Assembly: GCF_000317475.1 (NCBI RefSeq)
Contig: NC_019729.1
Location: 4,354,501-4,418,500 of the forward strand
Source: Oscillatoria nigro-viridis PCC 7112
GTDB lineage: Bacteria; Cyanobacteriota; Cyanobacteriia; Cyanobacteriales; Microcoleaceae
Direction: 5' to 3'
DNA: 64,000 bases
Shown here: piece by piece, positions 18,253 through 27,419 of the stretch
How the letters are laid out: every line of letters begins with the position of its first letter
Numbering within the stretch: the stretch's first letter is position 1
The notes under the pieces: generated by a model
What the model was told of the DNA's origin: nothing
Databases searched by the model: none
Seen by the model: the letters and a program-made list of their open reading frames with translations, nothing else
Position numbers and translations under genes: made by a program

Positions 18253-18696
18253 GAATAGATACGGAAGATGGATACTGGTTAAAACTCCTCCATAACAGCA
18301 AGTTCGCACTTACCAGCCTCTGTTTAGCTTTTCTGCGCGGTGCGGCTCTTTGCTGGAGGCGATCGTAACTCGATAGTAGAGCCGATCTTACTTTGTGGGC
18401 AGGGACTTTTCCCAATTACAAATCGGGAGATGTTTGATGACAAGACAAGTTTAACCTGTAACGGAGCCAGCCTTAAAACCTCCGTTGCACTCTGGTTCAG
18501 ATTTGGGCAGATCAATTTATAACCAGTATTCCCTCGTCGGCGCGGTCAGAATTCGCCTCTAGACTGCTAGCTAGAAAACAGGACACGGGCGATTTTAGTT
18601 GTGGCAGAAGCACCCCACCAAACGATATTGAGTTTCTCCCCTAAATCCGGCGCCGAAAACGCCCGTAGGGCAGAATTTCAAATGGCGGCCCGGCAG
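18253..18696. other. Intergenic region between tandem GT4 genes
   Basis: About 440 bp without a convincing ORF. The gap suggests the second GT4 gene may have its own promoter, reading leftward, but no clear hexamer pair was found. Confidence 0.4.
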
Positions 18697-19860
18697 TTAG
18701 CATTCAACCGGAATTTTTTCGTCCTCTTTTTCGTCCTCATAGTAGGGAGAAAAGGAATCTATGTTAACGTCGCGGTCTTGAGATTTGTCTACAGCAACTT
18801 TTAATGCCACTTCAAAATGATCCGTGGCATCTTCCCAAGTATAATTGCTCACCTTGGCATAGGCGGCTTCAGACATGGCTTGCCACTTGGAATTTGGCAA
18901 CTGACAGATAGACTCTATGGCTTTTGCCATTTCTTGAGGATCTTCTGGTCTTACAAGTATGCCAGTACCACCGCTCAAAATTTCAGGAGCAGCGCCTACT
19001 TGGGTACTGATGACGGGAGTCCGGCACGCCATCGCTTCGATAATTGGCAAGCCGAAGCCTTCTGAGCGGCTCGCCAGCAGCCAAGCATCGCATTTGCTGT
19101 AATAGTCTTTGATTTTGTCTTGGTCGGGTTGAATTACATACTCGGCATTGGCCGGTAGGGGCAATTCCGAGGATGGAGCCTCTGTACCGAAGGCAACCAG
19201 ACGCAGGTTGGGGATCTTTTCTGCTGCTAGGGAAAAAGCTTTGAGGGCGATGTCGGTTCCTTTCCAGTTGAGTGTAGAGTACATTAGACCCACTGTAGGA
19301 ACAGATTGTTTGTTGCGAGGACAGGCGTAAAATTGCTTGGTGTCCACGCTCGGAGGAGCTAAAGAAACTTTGCTATCGTGGTATTTAGTCCGAGCTAGGT
19401 CAACTAACCACTCAGAGATCGTAATTTTGTGCATAGGCAGCATCCAAGTTGCCTCTACTCTACCTTGAGGTAGATAGTCAAAAATTTCGTGGTGCTGGAT
19501 AAAATAAGCTTTTGCTCCTTTGCTAGGAGAGAGTTTGGCTACCCACTCGGCGGTTTCCCACCAGGTGGCAATGACTACGTCAGCGTCAGGTACATCTTTG
19601 TCTTCTACCGGGCGGTAGCGATCGGTAAGTTTGTGTTCTACACCTAAGTTATCGAAAAATGAGGGTTCGTTTTCAGGTGGGGAAATCCAACCGCGTCCCC
19701 GCAGCAGCGACTTGACTTGCTGGCGCATACTCGGTTGGGGGTGGGGTAAAGAGATGACGAACACGGAGTGTCCTCGCTTTCTCAAACATTCTGCAAAAAT
19801 AGATACTACTCGTATTCCGCCTGTCAGAGACAGAGTAGGAAGAACAAAGGTGATTTTCAT
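18697..19860 (-). CDS. Family 4 glycosyltransferase (paralogue 2)
   Basis: A 387-residue GT-B enzyme starting MKITFVLPTLSLTGGIRVVS. It has the same motif order as its neighbour: TWWETAEWVAKLSPSKG, NWKGTDIALKAFSLAAEKIP, CDAWLLASRSEGFGLPIIEA and GTGILVRPEDPQEMAKAIE. One deviation is ACRTPVIST where the paralogue has ACGTPVIGT. An acidic C-terminal extension of ~20 residues (YYEDEKEDEKIPVEC) is unique to this copy. It is the first gene of the leftward EPS locus. Confidence 0.9.
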   Translation of the reverse strand: MKITFVLPTLSLTGGIRVVSIFAECLRKRGHSVFVISLPHPQPSMRQQVKSLLRGRGWISPPENEPSFFDNLGVEHKLTDRYRPVEDKDVPDADVVIATWWETAEWVAKLSPSKGAKAYFIQHHEIFDYLPQGRVEATWMLPMHKITISEWLVDLARTKYHDSKVSLAPPSVDTKQFYACPRNKQSVPTVGLMYSTLNWKGTDIALKAFSLAAEKIPNLRLVAFGTEAPSSELPLPANAEYVIQPDQDKIKDYYSKCDAWLLASRSEGFGLPIIEAMACRTPVISTQVGAAPEILSGGTGILVRPEDPQEMAKAIESICQLPNSKWQAMSEAAYAKVSNYTWEDATDHFEVALKVAVDKSQDRDVNIDSFSPYYEDEKEDEKIPVEC

Positions 19861-20297
19861 TTTTAAGTCCCGCTTAAGACATTGACTTGCTTTCGGCGCT
19901 GTTACCAGCGCTGATGTTAGAGCCCAAAAGGAAAGAGGGGCGGGTGACTATTAATTACCGCTTTCCTGGTGTTTACATAGAATCCAACCGATCGACTGTC
20001 CGCAACACCCCAATATCTATTTGCCAAAACTGCGCTGTCATTGCAATGATAATAACGATGGATGCGAGAACCGAACAGTTCCCATAGGGATAACTCGGAG
20101 GTCAGCGAAAGTTACTCCCGAAGATAGATCCCTCATCAAATAGCAGCTTTCTTCGCGACAAAGACCAAGTTAGACAACACCCTAGGTTCAAGATAACATC
20201 ATTTACGATCGAACAGACAGTGATGTACGGGAAACCGAATATTAGCCCACTTTTAAGGTGGGGTATAAAGGTAGCATTAACAACAATACGCAGTAGA

Positions 20298-20327
20298 TTG
20301 ACATCGCCTTTGGCAAAATTTTATACT
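20298..20327 (+). promoter_or_regulatory. Orphan sigma-70-like promoter
   Basis: TTGACA (20298-20303), 18-bp spacer, TATACT (20322-20327). No coding gene begins within 580 bp downstream; the next element is an inverted repeat 63 bp away. It may drive a small RNA. Hexamers are seen directly; function is inference. Confidence 0.4.
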
Positions 20328-20389
20328 GCATTCAAGAGGGAAATTCTTAAATTGAGAATGGTGATTGCCCCATAGCTCTAACACCTCTA

Positions 20390-20437
20390 AATACCGATCG
20401 GTGGCTGTGATTTTTGGGTAACTGTACGGTCGGTATT
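20390..20437 (+). other. Inverted repeat downstream of the orphan promoter
   Basis: AATACCGA (20390-20397) pairs with TCGGTATT (20430-20437) across a 32-nt loop, and pairing extends two more bases after one mismatch. No T-run follows. It could be part of a small RNA started at about 20334. Confidence 0.35.
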
Positions 20438-20926
20438 GCGTGACATAATATCCTATTTTGTCAAGATTCAGAGATGGTGGTTTTCTCAGCTATCTGCTGG
20501 GGCGCGATCGCGCGAATCACCGTCGCGGACGCCCGAATGACGGGAGAAAGCCGATTTTTCAAGCACTCTCCCTCGTCCTCACTTGTCCTGTGTTCGTATA
20601 AAAACCGGGTTGATGCGTCCACTGTTTGAAAAAATAGGTTTCCAAATCGTGCTACAGAACATAGAGTTTCACCGATATAAATTTAATTAGCTGCCTGAGT
20701 TTTAAATTTGTTAATAAAAGGCGATCGCCTGAAAAATTTCCTAAAAGAGACTGCCACTGCGGGGCAGAATATATGTAGCGTTTATGCCCAATTCCTGTAT
20801 AAGTAATTACCGTAACAAAACTTCAGCAGCAAATTATCAAATAACCATATAAAGATCAAAGGAATACTCAAGGTCGATCGGCCCATATCATGCAAACCTT
20901 GACTCCTAAGCAGTAGCAGCAACTTC

Positions 20927-21262
20927 GTGGTATATATCAAACGATTTCGCGTACAAAAAATTTCATGTTATGAAAGCATCATTTTTTCTAAGTTTGCAAT
21001 TGCAGATAACAATCGGTGTGCTCTTGGAGGCCCGGCCGCCGATGCTTGTAGCGATATGTTGGCCAGTTTTCATGCAGCTACAATTATGCGATCGCAAGCA
21101 AAACCAAACCTAGAACTAAAAGCAGATATCTTAACCGAAAGCATCTTCCGGTGGGAAGATATGAACGTTCTATTGTTGTGCAGCATCAGTCAAGATCCCA
21201 GTACAATCAGCATGAATGCCAGCAAACACTTGTCGCTGCTACAGCGGTTATCAAAAAAGTGA
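20927..21262 (+). CDS. Uncertain ORF, possibly a gene remnant
   Basis: A 111-codon frame from GTG 20927 with no recognised domain. The middle (ALGGPAADACSDMLASFHAA, then PNLELKADILTES) has reasonable coding composition, while the N-terminus does not. It ends at the edge of a dispersed repeat and precedes a histidine-kinase remnant, so it may be debris of the same destroyed sensor gene. Low confidence. Confidence 0.2.
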   Translation: MVYIKRFRVQKISCYESIIFSKFAIADNNRCALGGPAADACSDMLASFHAATIMRSQAKPNLELKADILTESIFRWEDMNVLLLCSISQDPSTISMNASKHLSLLQRLSKK

Positions 21263-21354
21263 GGTATGCCCACTCCAGGCCTATGCCCTATGCCCACTCC
21301 AGCCCTATGCCCTATGCCCGCGGAGTACCTCATCTTTCTGAGAAAGGTTATAGT
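21241..21354. repeat. Dispersed repeat, copy A
   Basis: Begins ACAGCGGTT. Its core is bounded by GTGAGGTAT (21259-21267) and AGTACCTCA (21324-21332), an imperfect inverted pair, with CCCACTCCAG/CCCTATG units between them and GAGAAAGG after. Copy B is at 58829-58932 with the same order of blocks. Confidence 0.7.
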
Positions 21355-21514
21355 TGGCATTAACCGCAGCTACAGCCACATATACCTTGCCGAAGCTAAT
21401 TGATAAGGGTACATTATCGCCTGCTGCAGTCGCACGCCGCCCGATCGCATCAACCGCAGCGATCGCTATTGGTTTAAAAGTGCAGTTGCTGGCACTGAAA
21501 TTACCCGCAAAGCT

Positions 21515-21745
21515 TTGACATATCGCTTAACTGGAAAATTCACAGTCAGCGATACTGGAATTGGAATGAATACAAAGCAAATTGAGAGAGTATTTCAAGG
21601 TTTTACGCAAGCGGACGAGTCTACTATTCGCCGATACGGCGGTACGGGTTTGAGATTGGCAATCGCCCAGAAATTCTGTCAGATGATGAGTGGAGATATT
21701 AGTCGGGTGAGCGAGTTGGGAAAAGGCTCAAATTTTACTGTATAA
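21515..21745 (+). pseudogene. Remnant of a histidine kinase (HATPase C-terminus)
   Basis: A 76-residue piece containing SDTGIGM (G1-type box), FQGFTQADESTIRRYGGTGL (F and G2 boxes) and FCQMMSGDISRVSELGKGSNFTV, i.e. the last third of a HATPase_c domain. The normal G2 sequence GTGLGLAI reads GTGLRLAI here. No dimerisation domain, sensor domain or receiver remains and the frame upstream is broken. It is a decayed sensor kinase unlikely to be functional. Confidence 0.7.
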
Positions 21746-21773
21746 TTGCCGGCAATTCTGGCTAAAAAAGCAG

Positions 21774-22463
21774 CTAGTTAAAGATGATTTGCCAACCAAT
21801 AATTGCCAGGGCAAAATCTGCGATTGCGTGGCTGATATAACTAGACCAAAGCGAACGGTAAGTCAGATAAGAATGCGACCAAATTATCCCGGCGGTGAAG
21901 ACAGCTAAGGAACCTAAGAGAACAGCCTGCCAGTCGCTGTAAGCTGCTATTACAAAAATGTGGTGCATCGTGAAAAATAGCGAACTCAGAAATATTGCTT
22001 TTGTTCCCGGTATGAGAATCTGGCACTTGTTGCAGACAAACCACCGCCAAGTAAATTCTTCAATCAGCGAGTTAACCAGCACAAAATATGCTTCTACAAT
22101 CAAGTAAATATTAGGGCTGCTAATACCTAATTGGTACGATTTTTCTTTAGCAACTACAGGATCGATCGACTGCTGGCCAAAAAGGCTATAGATACCCACA
22201 ATCACCGCAAACATGAATATTCCCCAAATAGATCCAGCCAGCAATTCTTGGCGCTTGGGCAGGGAGAAACTCAGCTTTTCGCGATCGACAAAAACAGACC
22301 ACGCGATCGGAAAAACCAGCAACCAAACTTGACAAAAGACTGACAGTGTTTGTCCCCAGCCTTCCGGGGCAATATACAAGCCTGCTATGATACCGATACT
22401 AGCGGCAGGGACAAGCAGTGTTAAAGCCAATAGTGCTGTTTTGCGATCGCCCATGTCCAGCAT
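21774..22463 (-). CDS. CPBP family intramembrane metalloprotease
   Basis: A 229-residue membrane protein with about seven helices. The CPBP (Rce1-like/Abi) signature is complete: EEFTWRWFVC carries the EExxxR pattern, FFTMHHIFVI the FxxxH pattern, and a last H is followed by ADFALAIIGW. Such proteases process prenylated or other membrane proteins; the cyanobacterial substrate is unknown. ATG 22463 is used; ATG 22451 is also possible. It is divergent from the Hsp70-like gene. Confidence 0.82.
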   Translation of the reverse strand: MLDMGDRKTALLALTLLVPAASIGIIAGLYIAPEGWGQTLSVFCQVWLLVFPIAWSVFVDREKLSFSLPKRQELLAGSIWGIFMFAVIVGIYSLFGQQSIDPVVAKEKSYQLGISSPNIYLIVEAYFVLVNSLIEEFTWRWFVCNKCQILIPGTKAIFLSSLFFTMHHIFVIAAYSDWQAVLLGSLAVFTAGIIWSHSYLTYRSLWSSYISHAIADFALAIIGWQIIFN

Positions 22464-22828
22464 TTTTCACGCTTCATTTAAAAATTGGATTGAGATCGAA
22501 GGTAAAAGCTTGGCGGCGGCGGACAGGTGATACCACTTTCAAAAAAAAATGCAACTGTAGGCCAGTGTTCCAAACCCTTATGCAGTCAGCCATTCCCAAG
22601 TGTTTAATCTAAAATTTAAAATGGTATGAGTTTTGTGCCGCTTATGCAAGTGGCGCTTACTTGTTGCAACCAAAAATATGCAGTTGCACAAAATTGAAGA
22701 CTCCGCTGCTAAAGCAGTTTTGATTGCAACTAAGTATTTATGCAAGCACAAGTCGATCATCTATTTGCATTTGGGGTTCAAAATACAATAATATGATTGA
22801 ATCCCTCGTAGCTGTGTATTTTGGCTGA
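22464..22828. other. Divergent intergenic region
   Basis: About 365 bp between the divergent protease and Hsp70-like genes. It must hold both promoters, but no clean hexamer pair was identified. No ORF with coding character. Confidence 0.4.
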
Positions 22829-24418
22829 ATGGCGATCGCAATTGATTTTGGAACTAGCAACACCGTGGCAGCTCGCTGGAATCCAGCCCGATCGCAGCCC
22901 GAAACTTTGAAATTACCGGGATTGTCGGCAATCTCGGCTCAAAATCCGCCCCTAATTCCCAGTTTACTCTACGTTGAGGACGCTGCTCAAAGTAAAGTCA
23001 TACTCGGTCAGCAAGTCCGCGACAAAGGCATGGATTTGAGTGGAGATTCTCGGTTTTTTCGCAATTTTAAGCGGGGAATTGGCACTTCAGTTCAGGGTTT
23101 TGTGCCAGAACTTGACGGGCAACTTGTTACTTTTGAACGAGTAGGCGAGTGGTATTTGAGCCAAATTGTGAGCTCAATTCGCGAACTGCCCTTGCCGATC
23201 GATTCTTTGATTTTTACTGTACCGGTAGATAGTTTTGAAGCTTACCGCCATTGGTTGGGCAAAGTATCTCAATCTCTGGAAGTAGAACAGGTGCGGATGT
23301 TGGACGAACCTACGGCGGCTGCTTTGGGTTACGGTTTGGCCGATCGCGAAAATCTGTTAGTAATTGATTTCGGCGGCGGAACTCTCGATCTTTCTTTGGT
23401 GCGTTTGGACGCTTCCTCCAACAAAAAGCCCCTCGGTTTTATTCTCAAATGGGGCGAAAAGCTATTAGCTGAATCTTCAGCGCAAAAAACAAAAGTTGCC
23501 CGGGTTTTGGCTAAAGCCGGACAAAATTTAGGCGGTTCTGATATTGATAATTGGCTGGTTGACTATTTTGTTCAAACAAAAGGGCTGGCAAAATCTCCGA
23601 TTACAACGAGATTGGCAGAACGGTTAAAGATTCAATTGTCTTTGGTGAATCAGGCGGTTGAGGTTTATTTTGATGACGAAAATTTTGAGAGTTACGAATT
23701 AGAATTAGACCGAACTCGTTTTGAATCTATCCTGGCGGAACATCAGTTTTTTGAGAAACTCGACGAGTGCATGAATCAAGTATTGCAGCAAGCGCGGCGC
23801 CAAGGCTTAGAAATTGGCGATATCGACGCAGTTTTGCTAGTTGGCGGTACTGTGCAAATTCCCGCTGTCGGGCGTTGGGTGGAACAATATTTCGATCCGG
23901 CAAAAATTCGCTGCGACAAACCCTTTGAGGCGATCGCCCAAGGTGCTCTGCAACTGAGTCAAGGCATAGAAATCAAAGATTTTCTCTATCACAGTTACGG
24001 AATTCGCTACTGGAACCGCCGCGACAATTGCCACAGTTGGCACAGTTTAATCAAATCCGGCCAGTCTTATCCGATGAGCGAACCCGTAGAATTAGTCTTG
24101 GGAGCTTCTTTAGAAAGTCAGCCAAGTATAGAATTAATTATCGGCGAATTGGGAGCGGAAACTGGCGGCACGGAGATATATTTTGATGGCGACAGGATAA
24201 TTACTCGCCAACTCGCGGGCCAAACATCGGTACAGCCCTTAAATGATAAAGACGGAGCACGCAGCATCGCTCAATTGACGCCGCCTGGGTATCCGGGGAG
24301 CGATCGCATAAAAGTTTTATTCCGCGTTGACGAACAGCGCTTTTTACGCATTACCGTGGAAGATTTGCTGACAAATGAAACTTTGTTAGAGGATAAACCC
24401 GTGGTGCAGTTAAGTTAA
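22829..24418 (+). CDS. Hsp70/DnaK-like ATPase with short C-terminus
   Basis: A 529-residue member of the Hsp70 superfamily. Phosphate 1 AIDFGTSNTVAA at residues 4-15, connect/DEPTAAALGYGLA, phosphate 2 LLVIDFGGGTLDLSLV and adenosine motif VLLVGGTVQIPAVGRWV are all present, so ATP binding is expected. After the ~370-residue ATPase domain there are only ~150 residues, without the alpha-helical lid or EEVD-like tail of DnaK. The sequence RYWNRRDNCHSWHSLIKSGQ is unlike DnaK. It is thus one of the divergent cyanobacterial Hsp70-like proteins rather than a housekeeping chaperone. No DnaJ or GrpE is nearby. Confidence 0.88.
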   Translation: MAIAIDFGTSNTVAARWNPARSQPETLKLPGLSAISAQNPPLIPSLLYVEDAAQSKVILGQQVRDKGMDLSGDSRFFRNFKRGIGTSVQGFVPELDGQLVTFERVGEWYLSQIVSSIRELPLPIDSLIFTVPVDSFEAYRHWLGKVSQSLEVEQVRMLDEPTAAALGYGLADRENLLVIDFGGGTLDLSLVRLDASSNKKPLGFILKWGEKLLAESSAQKTKVARVLAKAGQNLGGSDIDNWLVDYFVQTKGLAKSPITTRLAERLKIQLSLVNQAVEVYFDDENFESYELELDRTRFESILAEHQFFEKLDECMNQVLQQARRQGLEIGDIDAVLLVGGTVQIPAVGRWVEQYFDPAKIRCDKPFEAIAQGALQLSQGIEIKDFLYHSYGIRYWNRRDNCHSWHSLIKSGQSYPMSEPVELVLGASLESQPSIELIIGELGAETGGTEIYFDGDRIITRQLAGQTSVQPLNDKDGARSIAQLTPPGYPGSDRIKVLFRVDEQRFLRITVEDLLTNETLLEDKPVVQLS

Positions 24419-24437
24419 GGATAGACTTTACAGGTAA

Positions 24438-24455
24438 GGTGCGCTTCGGCGCACC
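24438..24455. repeat. GGTGCGC-TTCG-GCGCACC hairpin
   Basis: A perfect 7-bp stem closed by a stable TTCG tetraloop, 19 bp after the Hsp70-like stop. Same arms as at 13703-13720 and 40367-40383. It could attenuate transcription, but lacks a T-run. Confidence 0.7.
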
Positions 24456-24491
24456 CTACTGATTGCCTTCAAAACAAATTGTTAAAAGCAG

Positions 24492-25319
24492 ATGAATTAT
24501 AAATTAGAATTTCCACTCTCTCCCGAATTAGAAAAGTATCGCGACAGAATCGAAGCTACCATTAAACCTTACATCGAAATTCAAACCCAGAATAATGATG
24601 ACGTTAATTGGTGGCAGAGTAAATTTGGGGGATGTCCTTATTTACCTAAAGGCTTTGAATATCCCAAAAGTTGTGACGGTAAATATTTATTTTTGCTAGC
24701 GCAACTTAACTTTGATGAAATACCGCCTTTAGATGGTTTTCCCGATCGGGGAATTTTGCAGTTCTATATAGCTGACGATGACCTATATGGTTTAAATTTG
24801 GACAATTCTGCCAATGCAGATAATCATACAATCGAAGACCAATTCAAAATAATCTATTTTCCTCAGCCCGACTTCAAAGTTGAAAACATTATTACCAATT
24901 ATGATTTTTTGCCGGAACCAGAATATTTTCCTGTTCAGGGCTGTTACAGCTTGCAATTTACTAAAAAATATGCGCCGATTAGTACCCATGACTACCAATT
25001 TACCGAACTTTTAGGCTCGGAAATTGAAGAGTTATTTATGAACCATGAAATTGAGGATGAGTACCTAGAAATATCGCAACCCGTTGGTCATAAAATAGGT
25101 GGTTATCCTGATTTTACACAAGAGGACGTAAGAAAATATAGGAGTAACTCCGAGCAAAAACAAAAGCCAGACATTCTTCTATTGCAAATGGATACCGATT
25201 GCAATGAGACAGTAGATATCATGTGGGGAGACACTGGTGTAGGTAACTTTTTTATTGATGAATCAGCACTCAGAGAATTAGATTTTAGTGAGGTTTTATA
25301 TAATTGGGATTGTGCTTGA
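24492..25319 (+). CDS. DUF1963 (YwqG-like) protein
   Basis: A 275-residue protein with the DUF1963 pattern: WWQSKFGGCPYLPKGFEYP, LFLLAQLNFDEIPPLDGFPD, GILQFYIADDDLYGL near the start, and at the end LLLQMDTDCNETVDIMWGDT and GNFFIDESALRELDF. This family is widespread, soluble and of unknown function. It follows the Hsp70-like gene after a hairpin on the same strand, and may be co-transcribed. Confidence 0.85.
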   Translation: MNYKLEFPLSPELEKYRDRIEATIKPYIEIQTQNNDDVNWWQSKFGGCPYLPKGFEYPKSCDGKYLFLLAQLNFDEIPPLDGFPDRGILQFYIADDDLYGLNLDNSANADNHTIEDQFKIIYFPQPDFKVENIITNYDFLPEPEYFPVQGCYSLQFTKKYAPISTHDYQFTELLGSEIEELFMNHEIEDEYLEISQPVGHKIGGYPDFTQEDVRKYRSNSEQKQKPDILLLQMDTDCNETVDIMWGDTGVGNFFIDESALRELDFSEVLYNWDCA

Positions 25320-25474
25320 AGGCAGCAATGAAATAAGCAAGCTAAAAAAAACCACAACTGATGAACTCCGATCGAAGAAACCGGGTTTTTGACCGAATCT
25401 ACGGCTGTAACGCAGTATTTCGCAAAAAAACCCTGTTTCTGACCACCGGTGCATAAGTTCTAATAATGTTCGAC

Positions 25475-25510
25475 TATGCCCGATGCCCAATGCCCCATGC
25501 CCAATGCCCT
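25475..25510. repeat. Heptameric tandem repeat (ATGCCCA units)
   Basis: Five variants of ATGCCCA in a row, abutting the stop codon of the L,D-transpeptidase gene. STRR-type element. Confidence 0.75.
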
Positions 25511-26030
25511 AAACCTGAGATTTGTGTACCACCACGGGTGTTCCCACCGAAGCCCATTCAAATAGCCATTTAGCGTGATTGACAGCTACATTTGTGCAGC
25601 CGTGAGTAACGGGATTGCCAAACAAATTGTGCCAGTAAGCGCCGTGAATTGCATTGCCGCCGTCGTAATACATTGTATAGGGAACGTCGGGCACGTCGTA
25701 GTCCGGCCCAGTCATTCTAGTAACGCGGTATTTGGTTTGAACGGCAAAGGTTCCCGTGCGGGTGGGAGTCGATGATTTGCCGCTGGAAATAATCACCGCG
25801 TAAACGGGTGTATTTCCTTCCCAAGCTATTAACCTTTGTCTGGACAAATCTATTTCAATCCAGCGTTCGCTGGATTGCTGCAACAGCATAATTTTATTGG
25901 CAATTATGTTGTGCTGTTCGCTGGCAATTGCAGGAATTGAACCGCCGCAGAATGCAGCAAAAGTGAGGGCGCAGCCGGCACAGAAAGTTCCAGCGCGGCG
26001 GAAGTAAGTTGAGTTGATAATGCTGTTCAT
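25509..26030 (-). CDS. L,D-transpeptidase (YkuD domain), secreted
   Basis: A 173-residue protein with an N-terminal signal-like segment ([20 protein letters not shown], about 13-32) and a YkuD domain: [20 protein letters not shown], then the catalytic [20 protein letters not shown] with the His and Cys of the H-G-x14-x-H-G-C motif. L,D-transpeptidases make 3-3 peptidoglycan cross-links or attach proteins to peptidoglycan. There is no LysM or peptidoglycan-binding domain. Together with the VanY-like and GH104-like genes it is the third peptidoglycan-active gene in the window. Confidence 0.9.
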   Translation of the reverse strand: MNSIINSTYFRRAGTFCAGCALTFAAFCGGSIPAIASEQHNIIANKIMLLQQSSERWIEIDLSRQRLIAWEGNTPVYAVIISSGKSSTPTRTGTFAVQTKYRVTRMTGPDYDVPDVPYTMYYDGGNAIHGAYWHNLFGNPVTHGCTNVAVNHAKWLFEWASVGTPVVVHKSQV

Positions 26031-26046
26031 TTCTCACACCTCGTAC

Positions 26047-26078
26047 TATTTTAGATTTTAGATTTTAGATTTTAGATT
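26047..26078. repeat. Heptameric tandem repeat (TTTTAGA units)
   Basis: Four to five copies of a TTTTAGA heptamer upstream of the L,D-transpeptidase gene, with single degenerate copies following to about 26108. STRR-type element. Confidence 0.75.
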
Positions 26079-26131
26079 GGCTTGTCCTATTTTAGATTGT
26101 AGATTTGAAATGTTGGATTGGGAAACATGGC

Positions 26132-26770
26132 TTAACAAGTTGTTAAGTTTTGGGCGAGAGATCGGGCAATTTGGACGATCGCGCGCCAATCGCGATTTTC
26201 CACTAAGTGTTTGGGAAATAAGTCTCCGGCTAAACCAACGGCGATCGCCCCGGCGTCAATAAATACTTTCGCATTTTCCAGCGTCACTCCGCCAGTGGGA
26301 ATTAAAGGAATGTTTCCCAGGGGGCCTTGCAGGCTTTTCAGGTAAGCCGCGCCTCCCAAAGCCGATATCGGAAACACTTTAACGCAGGTAGCGCCTGCTT
26401 GCCACGCGGTCACAATTTCTGTAGGAGAAAAAGCACCGGGGACGATCGGCACTCCGGCGTCAACTGCTGTTTTAATCATCGCTACATCGGTGTGCGGAGT
26501 AAACAGAAATTGAGCGCCGCAGTCTATTGCTTGCTGCACCTCTTCTAAGTTTAATAAAGTGCCGGTGCCGATACTAAAAGTAGGGAATTCCGAGCGGAGT
26601 TCCGCAATTAATTCAGCGGCTTTGTGGGTATTCCAAGTAATTTCAATAACCTGGATTCCTCCTGCTGCTACCGCTTTTGCCATCTGCGAAGCAAGTTCCT
26701 TTTCTGATGAACGGATGACTGCGATCGCCCGGTGTTTTTTTAGTAGTGTCAACCAAGATTGATGATTCAT
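26132..26770 (-). CDS. KDPG/KHG aldolase
   Basis: A 212-residue class I aldolase splitting 2-keto-3-deoxy-6-phosphogluconate (or 4-hydroxy-2-oxoglutarate) in the Entner-Doudoroff pathway. It has VIEITWNTHKAAELI (general-acid Glu), GTGTLLNLEEVQQAIDCGAQFL, GVPIVPGAFSPTEIVTAW and the Schiff-base Lys in CVKVFPISALGG, then IPLIPTGGVTLENAKVFI. ATG 26770 is chosen; an in-frame TTG at 26800 adds ten residues not typical of the family. It is alone, without edd or gap genes nearby. Confidence 0.92.
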   Translation of the reverse strand: MNHQSWLTLLKKHRAIAVIRSSEKELASQMAKAVAAGGIQVIEITWNTHKAAELIAELRSEFPTFSIGTGTLLNLEEVQQAIDCGAQFLFTPHTDVAMIKTAVDAGVPIVPGAFSPTEIVTAWQAGATCVKVFPISALGGAAYLKSLQGPLGNIPLIPTGGVTLENAKVFIDAGAIAVGLAGDLFPKHLVENRDWRAIVQIARSLAQNLTTC

Positions 26771-26823
26771 GCTAACTGATGTTGCCCCCAGATAATTCAA
26801 TACATTTCATATCGGAAGACCGA

Positions 26824-26870
26824 GCGGTTGAAACCGCGTCTATACAAACAAAACCCACATCCGTGGGTTT
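26824..26870. repeat. Pair of perfect hairpins upstream of the aldolase
   Basis: GCGGTT/AACCGC (26824-26837) and AAACCCAC/GTGGGTTT (26851-26870, loop ATCC) lie side by side. The sequence looks like a widespread cyanobacterial intergenic repeat unit; a terminator role for the NTF2-like gene is possible, but the second hairpin has no T-run on that strand. Confidence 0.5.
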
Positions 26871-27010
26871 CCGAGGGGGCGGTTAAAATTGCGTTATTTT
26901 CTTTACACCACAGGCAAGTGGACTGCCTTTGACTCGCTAGCTAGAGAAAGTAAAGCCTCAGCATCGCTCGGTTGTGCCATCCATATTACCGCCATTTGCA
27001 TAACCTCGCT

Positions 27011-27373
27011 CTACCCGTTGTAATGAGCAACAACTTTAGTCACTTTTCCGGTTGAACTGACTTCCATAAACTCACCTGTCTTGGTGCCTTTTTGGTTGAT
27101 GTAGTAAAGGACAACACTGGAAACTCCCCACATCACATCAAGCAACTCAAACTTGAGGTCAGGATAAACTTCCAGCCCCTTTTTGAAGTAGTTTCGCAGC
27201 GCTTCTTTGCCTGTCACTGTCCCAGATGGTTCGTTTAGCAGTTGCGCTGCGACAGGCGATATCAGAATTACATCTTCTGCGTAATGGGACATGATTCGAT
27301 CGAGATTATGAGTATTCCAAGCTTCTACCCAATCAAGTGCAAGTTCACGCGCTCTATCTTCAGTGACGATCAT
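27011..27373 (-). CDS. NTF2-like (SnoaL/DUF4440-type) small protein
   Basis: A 120-residue cone-shaped NTF2-like fold. It has ALDWVEAWNTHNLDRIMSHY, AEDVILISP, GKEALRNYFKKGLEVYPDLKF and a C-terminal beta strand TKVVAHYNG, the ordinary SnoaL-like order. Such proteins bind small ligands or act as simple isomerases; no catalytic identity is clear. It lies downstream of ftsH on the same strand but is separated from it by a strong terminator, so it has its own promoter. Confidence 0.8.
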   Translation of the reverse strand: MIVTEDRARELALDWVEAWNTHNLDRIMSHYAEDVILISPVAAQLLNEPSGTVTGKEALRNYFKKGLEVYPDLKFELLDVMWGVSSVVLYYINQKGTKTGEFMEVSSTGKVTKVVAHYNG

Positions 27374-27419
27374 GGTTTGCTACTCCAATGCTTTTTTTCG
27401 CTGCTTCCTGTGTGCCCAC

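Larger units (their letters stand above)
19861..20926. other. Long non-coding stretch (about 1.1 kb)
   Basis: No convincing coding frame. The only ORF over 60 codons (19887-20087) has no family character. It contains a well-formed promoter at 20298-20327 and an inverted repeat at 20390-20437, listed separately. No tRNA-like cloverleaf was found. Confidence 0.5.

Noticed and set aside
19887..20087. 66-codon ORF next to the GT4 gene
   Set aside because: No family character or start signals; probably chance.
20160..20200. Possible tRNA T-loop (GGTTCAAG)
   Set aside because: No acceptor or anticodon stems could be built around it.
26900..27005. Short reverse ORF of about 33 codons after the NTF2-like gene
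   Set aside because: No ribosome-binding site or recognisable motif; too short to support.
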